A stretch of 59,884 nucleotides of DNA from Fulvimarina endophytica (GTDB lineage Bacteria > Pseudomonadota > Alphaproteobacteria > Rhizobiales > Rhizobiaceae), in NCBI RefSeq assembly GCF_003403015.1, contig NZ_QURL01000011.1, positions 7,501-67,384 of the forward strand. The letters run 5' to 3'. Of this stretch, positions 8,305-17,288 are shown in pieces. Every line of letters begins with the position of its first letter. Position 1 is the first letter of the stretch. Under the pieces are notes generated by a model that did not search any database, was not told the DNA's origin, and saw only the letters and a list, made by a program, of their open reading frames with translations. The position numbers and the translations under genes are program-made.

Positions 8305-9587
8305 CCGTCCTCGGCGAGACGCAGGCCGGTGAACTGCCAGCGCGCCTCGGGCGGGAAGAAATTGCGATAGGTGCGGCGGATATGGCCGGGCGGGGTCGCG
8401 CAGGAGCCGCCGCGCAGCACGAACTGGCCGCACATGAACTTGCCGTTATATTCGCCGACCGCGCCGGGCGCGGCCTTGAACCCCGGATAGGGCAGGAAGG
8501 CGCTGCGCGTCCATTCCCAGCAGTCGCCGAACATCTGACGAAGGCCCGTGCCTTCCTCGCGCCCGCCCGCGGGCTTCGGACGCAGCCGCCCGGTATCGGC
8601 GAAATTGCCCTCCATCGGAACGCCCGCCGCCGCATTCTCCCATTCGGCCTCGGAGGGCAGGCGCTTGCCGGCCCATGCGGCGAAGGCGTCAGCCTCGAAA
8701 TAGCTGAGATGGGTGACGGGCGCCGAACGGTCGACCGGCTGGAAGCCGCGCAGGGTCATCGTCCAGTAGTCGCCGCCGCGCTTCTCCCAGTAGAAGGGCA
8801 TGGACCAGCCGTTCTCCTTGACGTCGGCCCAGCCGGCCGAGAGCCAGAGCAGCGGGTCGCGATAGCCGCCATCCTCGATGAACGCGATCCATTCGCCATT
8901 GGTCACGAGCCGGTCGCTCAGCCGGTAGGGCTCGATCAGAGTACGATGGCGCGGGCCCTCGCAGTCGAAGGCGAAGCCCTCGCCGTCATGGCCGATCTCC
9001 ACGATGCCGCCCTCGAAGGAGACGAAATTCGCAGGTTCCGGCTCGCCGCCCTCGACCGCCACCGGGCCGGGATCCTTGAAGGCCGGCTTCAGCGGGTTCT
9101 GCGAGAACAGATGCAGGATATCGGTGAGGAGAAGCTCCTGGTGCTGCTGTTCGTGCTGGCAGCCGAGCCCGACGAGCTCGGCGACCTCCGCGTCCGGCCC
9201 CTCGCTGAGAAGCCGGTCCATGGCCTCGTCCACATGGGCGCGATAGGCGAAGACCTCCTCCAGCGAGGGCCGGGTGACCATGCCACGCCGGGCCCGCGGC
9301 TGGCGCTCGCCGACCGTCTCGTAATAGGAGTTGAAGAGGAAGTTGTAGCTCTCGTCGAAAACGCGGTAGCCCGGCACGCGCTCCTTCAGGATCATCGTCT
9401 CGAAGAACCAGGTGGTGTGGGCGAGATGCCATTTGGCCGGGCTTGCATCGGGCATGGACTGCACCGTCGCGTCCGCGTCCGAAAGGTGGGAGCCGAGGGC
9501 CCGCGAGGCCTCCCGGACCGCCCGGTAGCGTTCGGCCAGATCGCTGGATCGGGCATCGAGGGCGAGGAAATCGGATCGAGCGCTCAT
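8301..9587 (-). CDS. egtB: Ergothioneine biosynthesis sulfoxide synthase
   Basis: 428 residues. EgtB is a non-haem iron enzyme that forms the C-S bond between hercynine and a thiol donor. The DinB-like N-terminal domain has AKWHLAHTTWFFET and the iron triad in CQHEQQHQELLLTD (H-x3-H-x-E, about residues 141-147). The C-terminal half is an FGE-sulfatase domain: NGEWIAFIEDGGY, RLPSEAEWE, GDCWEWTRSAFLPYPGF and VLRGGSC. I chose the ATG at 9587, preceded by GGGAA; an in-frame ATG at 9602 gives five more residues. No egtA, egtC or egtE lies nearby, so the thiol source and final C-S lyase must be encoded elsewhere. Confidence 0.92.
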   Translation of the reverse strand: MSARSDFLALDARSSDLAERYRAVREASRALGSHLSDADATVQSMPDASPAKWHLAHTTWFFETMILKERVPGYRVFDESYNFLFNSYYETVGERQPRARRGMVTRPSLEEVFAYRAHVDEAMDRLLSEGPDAEVAELVGLGCQHEQQHQELLLTDILHLFSQNPLKPAFKDPGPVAVEGGEPEPANFVSFEGGIVEIGHDGEGFAFDCEGPRHRTLIEPYRLSDRLVTNGEWIAFIEDGGYRDPLLWLSAGWADVKENGWSMPFYWEKRGGDYWTMTLRGFQPVDRSAPVTHLSYFEADAFAAWAGKRLPSEAEWENAAAGVPMEGNFADTGRLRPKPAGGREEGTGLRQMFGDCWEWTRSAFLPYPGFKAAPGAVGEYNGKFMCGQFVLRGGSCATPPGHIRRTYRNFFPPEARWQFTGLRLAEDG

Positions 9588-9702
9588 GGGGGTTCCCGTC
9601 ATCTGTCTGATCGGATCGGTCTCGGCGGTGCGGCAGGTTCGAGATCCGCACCAGGACTCAATGGATCAGGCAGGACTTGGTTCGCGGAAGGCCGAGAACA
9701 AC

Positions 9703-9722
9703 CCGGCCGAGTGCGTGGCCGG
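9703..9722 (-). terminator. Possible weak terminator after the APP1-type phosphatase gene
   Basis: CCGGCC and GGCCGG form a perfect 6-bp stem with an 8-nt loop, and on the minus strand it is followed by GTTGTTCT. It lies about 60 bp past the stop at 9782. The U-tract is poor, so this call is tentative. Confidence 0.3.
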
Positions 9723-9781
9723 CTGCGAAGTGACGTCGCAGGCGAACCCTTCGAACGCCTCGCCCGGCCACGCTCCCCGCC

Positions 9782-10924
9782 TCACTCCGGCGCCTCGCCC
9801 CGGCGCTCGCGCTCGGCGACGTCGGCGCGCACCTCGGCGACCTCGGCTTCGGTGATCAGGCCCGCATCGCCTGCCGCCCGGGCCGCCTCGTAGAGGGTCG
9901 GCGCGAGGGTGACGGGAATGTTCAGCGCCCGAAGCTCGTCGATGCCGTTGGTGATGTGGCTCTTCAGGATCCCCTTGGTCACGTCGCGGATATGCACCTG
10001 CAGCACCCGGCCCGGATGGGCGGCGGCGATATCGGCATAGATGCGTCCGTCGTCCTGGCCGGAATCGCCGATGAGCAGGAAGTTCAGATGGGGATAGGCG
10101 CGGAAGATGCGCTCGATCTGCTTGGTCTTGTGCCCGTCATGGCCGCCGGTCAGCCATTTCGTGGCGTCGAGGCCGAAATCCTTCAGGAAGAGCGGCCCGC
10201 GCGGAATGTCGTGGATGACGAGGAAGCGCTCGAACAGGTCGTAGAGGTTCCACGGGCTGGAGGAGACGTAGAAGACCGGATTGGTCATCGCCCCGTCGGC
10301 GCCCCGCGCCAGCGCCCGGTAGAAGTGCGAGACGCCGGGAAAGGCCGTGCGCGTCTCGGCGGAATTGGCGACCACGGTGCGCCAGTGCTTGACGAGGTTG
10401 AACGCGCCGGTCTCCACGATCGTGTCGTCGATATCGGAGATCACCCCGTATTCGGCGCGGCTCGAGACGACGCGGATCGGCAGCTCGGCGCCGATCGGCG
10501 CTTGCGCACGCTCGTAGCCCGGCGCCTTGCCCAGTTCGATGCGCGCGAAATCGACGGGTTTGTCGAGGCTTTCGGGATCGATGTCGATGAGAAGGTCGAA
10601 ATAGCCTTCGATGTCGGTCCGCGTTTCTCCCTTTTTGTCGCCGATCTCCCAGAAGATCCTCGCATCGGCGATCTCGTCGGTCTCGTAGCGCTTGAAGGTC
10701 AGCTTGATGTTCTCGAAGAGCGAACGCGTCGGCGGCGCGCTGATCGCCCCGTTGTCCTCGATCACGCGGCCGCGGATCCACACCCCCTCCGCCCCCGCCA
10801 TGCCGGCGAAGGGAAGAAGAATGGGGGTTCCCAGCATGTCGAGCTTGCGCTTGATCCTGAACCGGACGCGGTCCCACCGCTTCTCGGTCCAGTAGAGGGC
10901 TTTTCTGACGGTTCTTGCGGCCAT
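9782..10924 (-). CDS. APP1-type (DUF2183) phosphatidate phosphatase-like protein
   Basis: 380 residues from ATG at 10924 (MAARTVRKALYW). The N-terminal half is a beta-rich domain (residues 30-170). The C-terminal half is a HAD-like catalytic domain: YGVISDIDDTIVETGAF holds the D-x-D-x-T nucleophile, FYVSSSPWNLYDLFERF the second motif, and LLIGDSGQDDGRIYADIA the acidic G-D-S-G-x-x-D motif. In yeast this domain dephosphorylates phosphatidic acid; bacterial members are poorly characterised. A lipid phosphatase role is therefore inference. There is no signal peptide or membrane segment. The gene diverges from the M23 peptidase gene. Confidence 0.85.
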   Translation of the reverse strand: MAARTVRKALYWTEKRWDRVRFRIKRKLDMLGTPILLPFAGMAGAEGVWIRGRVIEDNGAISAPPTRSLFENIKLTFKRYETDEIADARIFWEIGDKKGETRTDIEGYFDLLIDIDPESLDKPVDFARIELGKAPGYERAQAPIGAELPIRVVSSRAEYGVISDIDDTIVETGAFNLVKHWRTVVANSAETRTAFPGVSHFYRALARGADGAMTNPVFYVSSSPWNLYDLFERFLVIHDIPRGPLFLKDFGLDATKWLTGGHDGHKTKQIERIFRAYPHLNFLLIGDSGQDDGRIYADIAAAHPGRVLQVHIRDVTKGILKSHITNGIDELRALNIPVTLAPTLYEAARAAGDAGLITEAEVAEVRADVAERERRGEAPE

Positions 10925-11094
10925 CGGGCCAACATAGGCCTTGCGGCGCAAGCGCCAATCGCGGAACGCGCAGCCGGGTGGAGAAACCCTGCGCGAGCCC
11001 GGTTCCATGCACAGTCTTCGCTCGCCTTCCTTCTTGCTTTTGCCCTTTTTTTGCCCGACACCCCGAAGCACATGAACCAAGGGGACGAGACGGT

Positions 11095-13047
11095 TTGGCG
11101 CACAGGACGCTGGCTTTCGGCGACGAACCGCCGCTTCTGGTGGATCGGCGGCGCAAGCCTGACCGACGACAGGTATCGCTGCGCTGGCTCGCCGGCACGC
11201 TCCTGACGGGCGTGACCTCGAGCGCCCTGATGGGCATCGCCCTGTCGGCGGCCCTCGAAAACGGTCCCGGCGTCTCGGCACCGGTCCATCTCGCAAGCTT
11301 CGGTCCGGCGCCCGCCATCGCGCCCGACATCGCCGAGCGTGGCGGGCGCGTCTTCGCCACCGCCGTGCCTCTCGCCAGTTCCCATCAGGTCGTGGAACTC
11401 TCCACCCTCGTGCGCGAGGGCGACCGGGAGGTGGTCTCCACCCGTCCCTTCGCGCTCGTCAACATGCTGCTCGCAGCGCGCCATCCCAAGACCGAGGACT
11501 ATCCGGCCTTCGATCCGATCGCGGTCCTCGCCGATACCGACGGGCCCTCCGAGGCCGCCGTGGAGGACCGGTTGTCCCTCGCCTCCACCGAGATCTACGG
11601 CGAGCGGATCGAATCCGATATCCGGCTCGAACTCTCCGATTTCCCCTTCGACGAAGCCGGCTACGAGGATGCGCCGGCGATCACGTCCGAGGAATCGGAG
11701 CGTCTGGTGCGCCAGACCCTGCCGTCCCTCCACGACACGCCGGTCCAGGTCGCCTCCCTGTCGCGGGTCGATCCGTTCCGCTTCGGCCTGAGCCAGGGCG
11801 ACGAGGACTACGAGCCCGGCTCGGCCTTCCGCATCATCCAGGAGAACGTCTCCTTCGAGCAGTCGGAATGGTCCACCGACTGGCCGCGCTTCTACGAGGA
11901 GATCCTGCCGCTGCGCGAGGCCCAGACGGTCGGCGACGCGCTGGCAGGCCTCTCCGAGCGCGGCATCGAGAGCGAAGAGGCCGGCGAGGCGCTGGCGGGT
12001 CTTTTGAAGAACGGCGAGCTGAAGAGCGGCGACGCCCTGCGCCTCGGCATCGAGACGGCCGGCGAGACGCGCCAGGTCGTGCGCTTGTCGGCCTATCGCG
12101 GCAAGCGGCATCTCGGCACGGTGGCGCAGACCCGGGACGGCATGTTCGACCGGGCGGAAGCCCCGGAAATGGCCGATTCCGTCGCCGCGATCTTCGACGA
12201 GCGGGCGAACGAGGCGCCCATGCGCTCGGACATGCCGACGGTCTATGACGGCCTCTTCCAGGCCGGTCTCGCCTACGGGTTCGACCAGGCGACCTGCAAG
12301 GAGCTGATCCGCACCCTCGCGAGCGAGGTGGACCTCCAGTCGAGGCTGTCGCCCACCGATGCCCTGACGGTGTTCTACACCATGGACGAGAACGCCGAGG
12401 AAGGCGCGGGCACGAACCAGTCGGACATCCTCTCGGTCTCCCTGAAGATCGGCGACCTGCAGAAGACGCTCTACCGCTTCAAGCCGAAAAACGCCGAACA
12501 CGCCTCCTATTTCGACGCCGACGGCCGCAGCGCCCGCCAGTTCCTGATCCGCAAGCCGATCACCGCGGGCCGCTTCACCTCCTCCTTCTCCACCGGGCGC
12601 AGGCATCCGGTGCTCGGCTATGTGCGGCCCCACTGGGGCGTCGACTGGGCGGCGCCCCGCGGCACCGCCATCGTCGCCTCGGCCGACGGCGTCGTGGAGG
12701 AAGCCGGCTGGAAGTCGGGCTATGGGCGGCACATCAAGATCAAGCATGCCAACGGCTACGTGACCTCCTATTCGCACCAGTCGGGCTTCGCCAAGGGGAT
12801 CAGTCCCGGCGCGCGGGTCAAGCAGGGCCAGGTCATCGGCTATGTGGGCTCGACGGGCCTGTCGACCGGCAACCATCTCCATTACGAGATCGAGGTGAAC
12901 GGCAAGAAGGTCGACCCGATGCGCATCAAGGTCGGCGCCGACACGGTTCTGTCGGGCGACGACCTCTCGACCTTCGCCATGGAACGCGAGCGCATCGACA
13001 CGCTCATCAAGGAGCGCTTCGAGGCGCCCCGGATCGCCTCGAAATAG
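11095..13047 (+). CDS. M23 family metallopeptidase, membrane-anchored
   Basis: 650 residues from a TTG at 11095, preceded by AAGGGG at 10 nt; no in-frame ATG precedes the conserved GDEPPLLVDRRRKPDRR segment at a sensible distance. A single membrane segment (about residues 30-55) anchors it in the inner membrane with a periplasmic body. The C-terminal LytM domain is complete: HWGVDW (zinc ligands His513 and Asp517), YSHQSGFAKG, and GNHLHYEIEV (His594, His596). Such enzymes cleave peptidoglycan cross-links or activate amidases. The middle third (EDALAGLSERGIESEEAG region) is OapA/LysM-like in style but was not assigned. It lies upstream of acpXL with a 157-bp gap. Confidence 0.88.
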   Translation: MAHRTLAFGDEPPLLVDRRRKPDRRQVSLRWLAGTLLTGVTSSALMGIALSAALENGPGVSAPVHLASFGPAPAIAPDIAERGGRVFATAVPLASSHQVVELSTLVREGDREVVSTRPFALVNMLLAARHPKTEDYPAFDPIAVLADTDGPSEAAVEDRLSLASTEIYGERIESDIRLELSDFPFDEAGYEDAPAITSEESERLVRQTLPSLHDTPVQVASLSRVDPFRFGLSQGDEDYEPGSAFRIIQENVSFEQSEWSTDWPRFYEEILPLREAQTVGDALAGLSERGIESEEAGEALAGLLKNGELKSGDALRLGIETAGETRQVVRLSAYRGKRHLGTVAQTRDGMFDRAEAPEMADSVAAIFDERANEAPMRSDMPTVYDGLFQAGLAYGFDQATCKELIRTLASEVDLQSRLSPTDALTVFYTMDENAEEGAGTNQSDILSVSLKIGDLQKTLYRFKPKNAEHASYFDADGRSARQFLIRKPITAGRFTSSFSTGRRHPVLGYVRPHWGVDWAAPRGTAIVASADGVVEEAGWKSGYGRHIKIKHANGYVTSYSHQSGFAKGISPGARVKQGQVIGYVGSTGLSTGNHLHYEIEVNGKKVDPMRIKVGADTVLSGDDLSTFAMERERIDTLIKERFEAPRIASK

Positions 13048-13130
13048 GGTTGACGGACCGTAAACGTCATCAAACGGTCACAGGCTTGGAACAACCGAAG
13101 GGCTCCGACCCCGGTCGAGGCCTAGGATCG

Positions 13131-13159
13131 CTTTCAAAGCGCGTATCGATTTCCTATAG
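13131..13159 (+). promoter_or_regulatory. acpXL: Possible promoter of the acpXL-lpxXL cluster
   Basis: CTTTCA (13131-13136) and CTATAG (13154-13159) are separated by 17 bp, ending 45 bp before the acpXL GTG. The match to a housekeeping promoter is only moderate. It is the best pair seen in the 157-bp gap after the M23 gene. Confidence 0.3.
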
Positions 13160-13204
13160 CTTCGCTCGAATTTCGAAGGTCCAATCCAAAAAAGCGAGAC
13201 TTCA

Positions 13205-13486
13205 GTGTCGTCCACATTCGACAAAGTCGCCGACATCATCGCCGAAACGAGCGAGATCGAGCGCGAAACGATCACGCCCGAAAGCCATGTCATCAACGAT
13301 CTGGGAATCGACTCCCTCGATTTCCTCGACATCGTCTTCGCCATCGACAAGGAGTTCGGGATCAAGATCCCGCTCGAGAAGTGGACCCAGGAGGTCAATG
13401 ACGGCGATGTGGAGACGGAGGAATACTTCATCATGAAGAACCTCTGCGCCAAGATCGACGAGCTGCGGGCCGCCAAGGCCGCCTGA
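13205..13486 (+). CDS. acpXL: Acyl carrier protein for very-long-chain fatty acid of lipid A
   Basis: 93 residues starting at GTG (MSSTFDKVADIIAETSEIER). AcpXL carries the growing C26-C30 (omega-1)-hydroxy acyl chain destined for lipid A in Rhizobiales. The phosphopantetheine site is NDLGIDSLDFLDIVF, with the modified serine in D-S-L. It is longer than AcpP, with the basic and aromatic IPLEKWTQEVNDGDVETEEY segment seen in AcpXL proteins. It heads a co-directional run ending in lpxXL, which supports the assignment strongly. Confidence 0.95.
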   Translation: MSSTFDKVADIIAETSEIERETITPESHVINDLGIDSLDFLDIVFAIDKEFGIKIPLEKWTQEVNDGDVETEEYFIMKNLCAKIDELRAAKAA

Positions 13487-13566
13487 CCCGTCCCATCGCA
13501 TCCGCTTTCCGGCCGCCCGGCCGGGAGCCTGTCCCCGTTCCCAGCATCAATCCGGCAAGTCAGCGC

Positions 13567-14760
13567 ATGTCCCAAACTCCCCGCGACGTACTCGTGACCG
13601 GCATCGGGCTCGTCTCCTCGCTGGGAGAGGGTCTCGACGTCCATCTCGCACGCTTCGGCGAGACCGAGCCGAAGCCCTCGATCGAGCGCGAGGACTATGC
13701 GCCCTATTCGGTGCACACCCTGCCCGAGATCGACTGGTCGAAGCAGATCGCCAAGCGCGGCGACCTGCGCCAGATGGAGCTGTGGCAGCGCCTCGGCACC
13801 TATGCGGCCGGCCTCGCGCTGGAGGATGCGGGCATTCCCTTCGACGAGGACGCGCGCTCCACGATCGACATGGTGGTGGCCGCCGGCGGCGGCGAGCGCG
13901 ATCCGGCGGTGGACGCCCTCGTGATGGAGCGCGCCCGCCGGTCGAACGCGCCCGAGACGGTCATCAACGAGACGCTGTCGACGGAGCTGCGCCCGACGCT
14001 GTTCCTCGCCCAGCTCTCCAACCTCCTCGCCGGCAACATCTCCATCGTCCAGAAGGTGACCGGGTCCTCGCGCACCTTCATGGGCGAGGAAGCGGCCGGC
14101 ATGTCGGCCTTCTATTCCACCCGCAGCCGCATCGCGAGCGGCCAGAGCGAGATCGCCCTCGTCGGCTCCTCCTTCTCGGCCGAGCGGCGCGACCTCCTGC
14201 TCAACTTCGATCTCGCCGAACTTCTCCTCAAGGAGGAGTGGTCGCCGGTCCTGTCGCGCAAACCGGGCGCGGACGGCATCGCCATCGGCAGCGTCGGCGC
14301 CTTCCTGGTGCTGGAATCGCCCGAGCACGCGCAAAAGCGCGGCGCGAAGGTCTATGCCAAGCTCCTCTCGGCGAAGGCCGATCGCGGCAGGCGCGAGCCG
14401 CAGGCCTTCGCCGACCGCTTCCGCTCGCTTCTTCCCGAGGGCATGGACGGCGAGGATCTTCTCGTCCTGTCGGGCGCGAGCGGTCTTGCCGATCACGCGA
14501 AGATCGAGACCGAGGCGCTCGACGCCGCCTATCCGAAGGCCGCCCGCATCGCCTACGGCTCGCTGATGGGCCACTCCTTCGAGGCGCATATGCCGGCCGG
14601 CGTCGCGCTCGCGGCGGGACTTCTCGCCTCCGGCCGCACGGCTCGCCCAAGCGATCCGGCGAACGAGCGCGCACAGGCGCAGCCTGCCCGTCGCGCCCTC
14701 GTCACCGCGATCGGCCATCTCCATGCCGAGGGCGTCTGCGCCCTCGAAGCGGTGTCGTGA
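13567..14760 (+). CDS. fabF2XL: Beta-ketoacyl-ACP synthase-like protein, active site degenerate
   Basis: 397 residues with a thiolase/KAS fold (VTGIGLVSSLGEGLDVHL at the N-terminus). By position and sequence this is FabF2XL of the lipid A very-long-chain fatty acid cluster. Aligned by eye with FabF1XL, the nucleophile motif STACASG becomes MGEEAAG: Cys is replaced by Glu175. The first histidine motif NAHGTSTP becomes SGASGLAD, so that His is lost too. The second is kept as LMGHSFEAH (His336). It therefore should not condense acyl chains alone. The pattern recalls the KS-beta (chain-length factor) partner of type II polyketide synthases, where Cys becomes Gln. It probably pairs with FabF1XL. 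It starts 80 bp after acpXL, where fabZXL would be expected. Confidence 0.85.
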   Translation: MSQTPRDVLVTGIGLVSSLGEGLDVHLARFGETEPKPSIEREDYAPYSVHTLPEIDWSKQIAKRGDLRQMELWQRLGTYAAGLALEDAGIPFDEDARSTIDMVVAAGGGERDPAVDALVMERARRSNAPETVINETLSTELRPTLFLAQLSNLLAGNISIVQKVTGSSRTFMGEEAAGMSAFYSTRSRIASGQSEIALVGSSFSAERRDLLLNFDLAELLLKEEWSPVLSRKPGADGIAIGSVGAFLVLESPEHAQKRGAKVYAKLLSAKADRGRREPQAFADRFRSLLPEGMDGEDLLVLSGASGLADHAKIETEALDAAYPKAARIAYGSLMGHSFEAHMPAGVALAAGLLASGRTARPSDPANERAQAQPARRALVTAIGHLHAEGVCALEAVS

Positions 14761-14824
14761 CGGCGCTCCCCAAGGCGAGCCGTCCGGCCATGCAGGTGAA
14801 TCGCAAGAGAAAGACCCCTCGACC

Positions 14825-16105
<1,281 letters not shown>

Positions 16106-16109
16106 TACA

Positions 16110-16154
16110 GCCCGGCCATCGCGGCCGGGCATTCGGCGGAGCCTGACGGGCTCC
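16110..16154 (+). other. Two tandem hairpins inside the lpxXL operon
   Basis: GCCCGGCC (16110-16117) pairs with GGCCGGGC (16123-16130), and GGAGCC (16138-16143) pairs with GGCTCC (16149-16154). The first starts a few bases past the fabF1XL stop. No U-run follows, so they may shield the mRNA from 3' exonucleases or mark a processing point rather than terminate. They sit in the widest gap (141 bp) of the operon. Confidence 0.55.
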
Positions 16155-16246
16155 GCGCGCCCGGCCCCCATGATCAATCTCCGCGGCCCCGCAGGTTCGG
16201 GCGAACCGGCGAGCGGCCGCGCGAGCGAACGGACGGACTAGACCGC

Positions 16247-17281
16247 ATGCGCGCACTTCAACTCGTCGGCGACAAGGACCTGAAGATCGTCGACCTTCCC
16301 GAACCCGAAGCTCCCGCACCGGGCGAGGCACGGGTCCGGATCGCGACCGTCGCGCTCAACCATATCGATGTCTGGGGCTGGCGCGGCATGGCCTTCGCCA
16401 AGCGCAAGATGCCCCTCGTCATCGGCGCGGAGGCCTCCGGCACCGTCGAGGCGATCGGCCCCGGCGTGTCGCAGGTCCTGCCCGGCCAGCTCGTCTCGAT
16501 CTACGGCGCGCGCACCTGCGGCCTCTGCAAGGCCTGCCGCGAAGGCCGCGACAATCTGTGCGAGCACGTCTCGGGGGTCCACGGCTTCCATCTCGACGGC
16601 TTCGCCCAGGAATATGTGAACCTGCCCGCCCGGCTTCTCGTGCCGGCGCCTCCGGGGTGCGACGGGGTGGGCGCAGCGCTCGCGCCGGTCACCTTCGGCA
16701 CCGTCGAGCACATGCTCTTCGACAATGCCAAGCTCCAGCCCGGCGAGACGATCCTCGTCCATGCGGGCGGCTCGGGAATCGGTTCGGTCGCGATCCAGCT
16801 CGCCAAGGCCCATGGCTGCACCGTGATCACCACCGTCGGCTCGGACGACAAGATCGAGAAGGCCAAGGCCCTCGGCGCCGATCACGTCATCAACTACCGC
16901 ACCGACCGCTTCGAGGGCGTCACCCGCAAGATCACGAAGAAGAAGGGCGTCGACGTCGTCTTCGAGCATGTGGGCAAGGACACCTTCGCCGGCTCCATGC
17001 TGTGCATGAAGCGGGGCGGCCGCCTCGTCACCTGCGGCTCCACCTCCGGGGTCTCGACCGACGTGAACCTGATGATGCTGTTCCAGCAGCAGCTGAAGCT
17101 GATGGGCTCCTTCGGCTGCCGCATGGAGAACATGGCTGACGCCATGCAGAAGATCGCGCGCGGCATCGCCCGTCCGGTCATCGACACCGAGGTGACGATG
17201 GACGAGATCGAGGTGGCGCTGAAGCGCATGGAGGGCCGCCAGGTCTTCGGCAAGGTGATCCTCAAGATGAGCGAGGCCTGA
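16247..17281 (+). CDS. adhXL: Zinc-type alcohol dehydrogenase/enoyl reductase-like protein of the AcpXL cluster
   Basis: 344 residues, medium-chain dehydrogenase/reductase fold. The GroES-like N-terminal half keeps the structural zinc site CGLCKACREGRDNLC. The Rossmann half has ILVHAGGSGIGSVAIQLAK (NAD(P) glycine motif). GAEASGTVEAIGPGV is typical of the family. In Rhizobium this position encodes the dehydrogenase-like step of very-long-chain fatty acid synthesis; whether it acts as enoyl reductase or on the omega-1 oxygen is not shown by the sequence. Only 7 bp separate it from lpxXL. Confidence 0.88.
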   Translation: MRALQLVGDKDLKIVDLPEPEAPAPGEARVRIATVALNHIDVWGWRGMAFAKRKMPLVIGAEASGTVEAIGPGVSQVLPGQLVSIYGARTCGLCKACREGRDNLCEHVSGVHGFHLDGFAQEYVNLPARLLVPAPPGCDGVGAALAPVTFGTVEHMLFDNAKLQPGETILVHAGGSGIGSVAIQLAKAHGCTVITTVGSDDKIEKAKALGADHVINYRTDRFEGVTRKITKKKGVDVVFEHVGKDTFAGSMLCMKRGGRLVTCGSTSGVSTDVNLMMLFQQQLKLMGSFGCRMENMADAMQKIARGIARPVIDTEVTMDEIEVALKRMEGRQVFGKVILKMSEA

Positions 17282-17288
17282 GGCCGGC

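Noticed and set aside
10925..11094. N-terminal extension of the M23 peptidase to an ATG at 10915
   Set aside because: The extension is Cys/Pro/Arg-rich and overlaps the start of the divergent APP1-type gene; the TTG at 11095 has a good ribosome site and gives a natural length.
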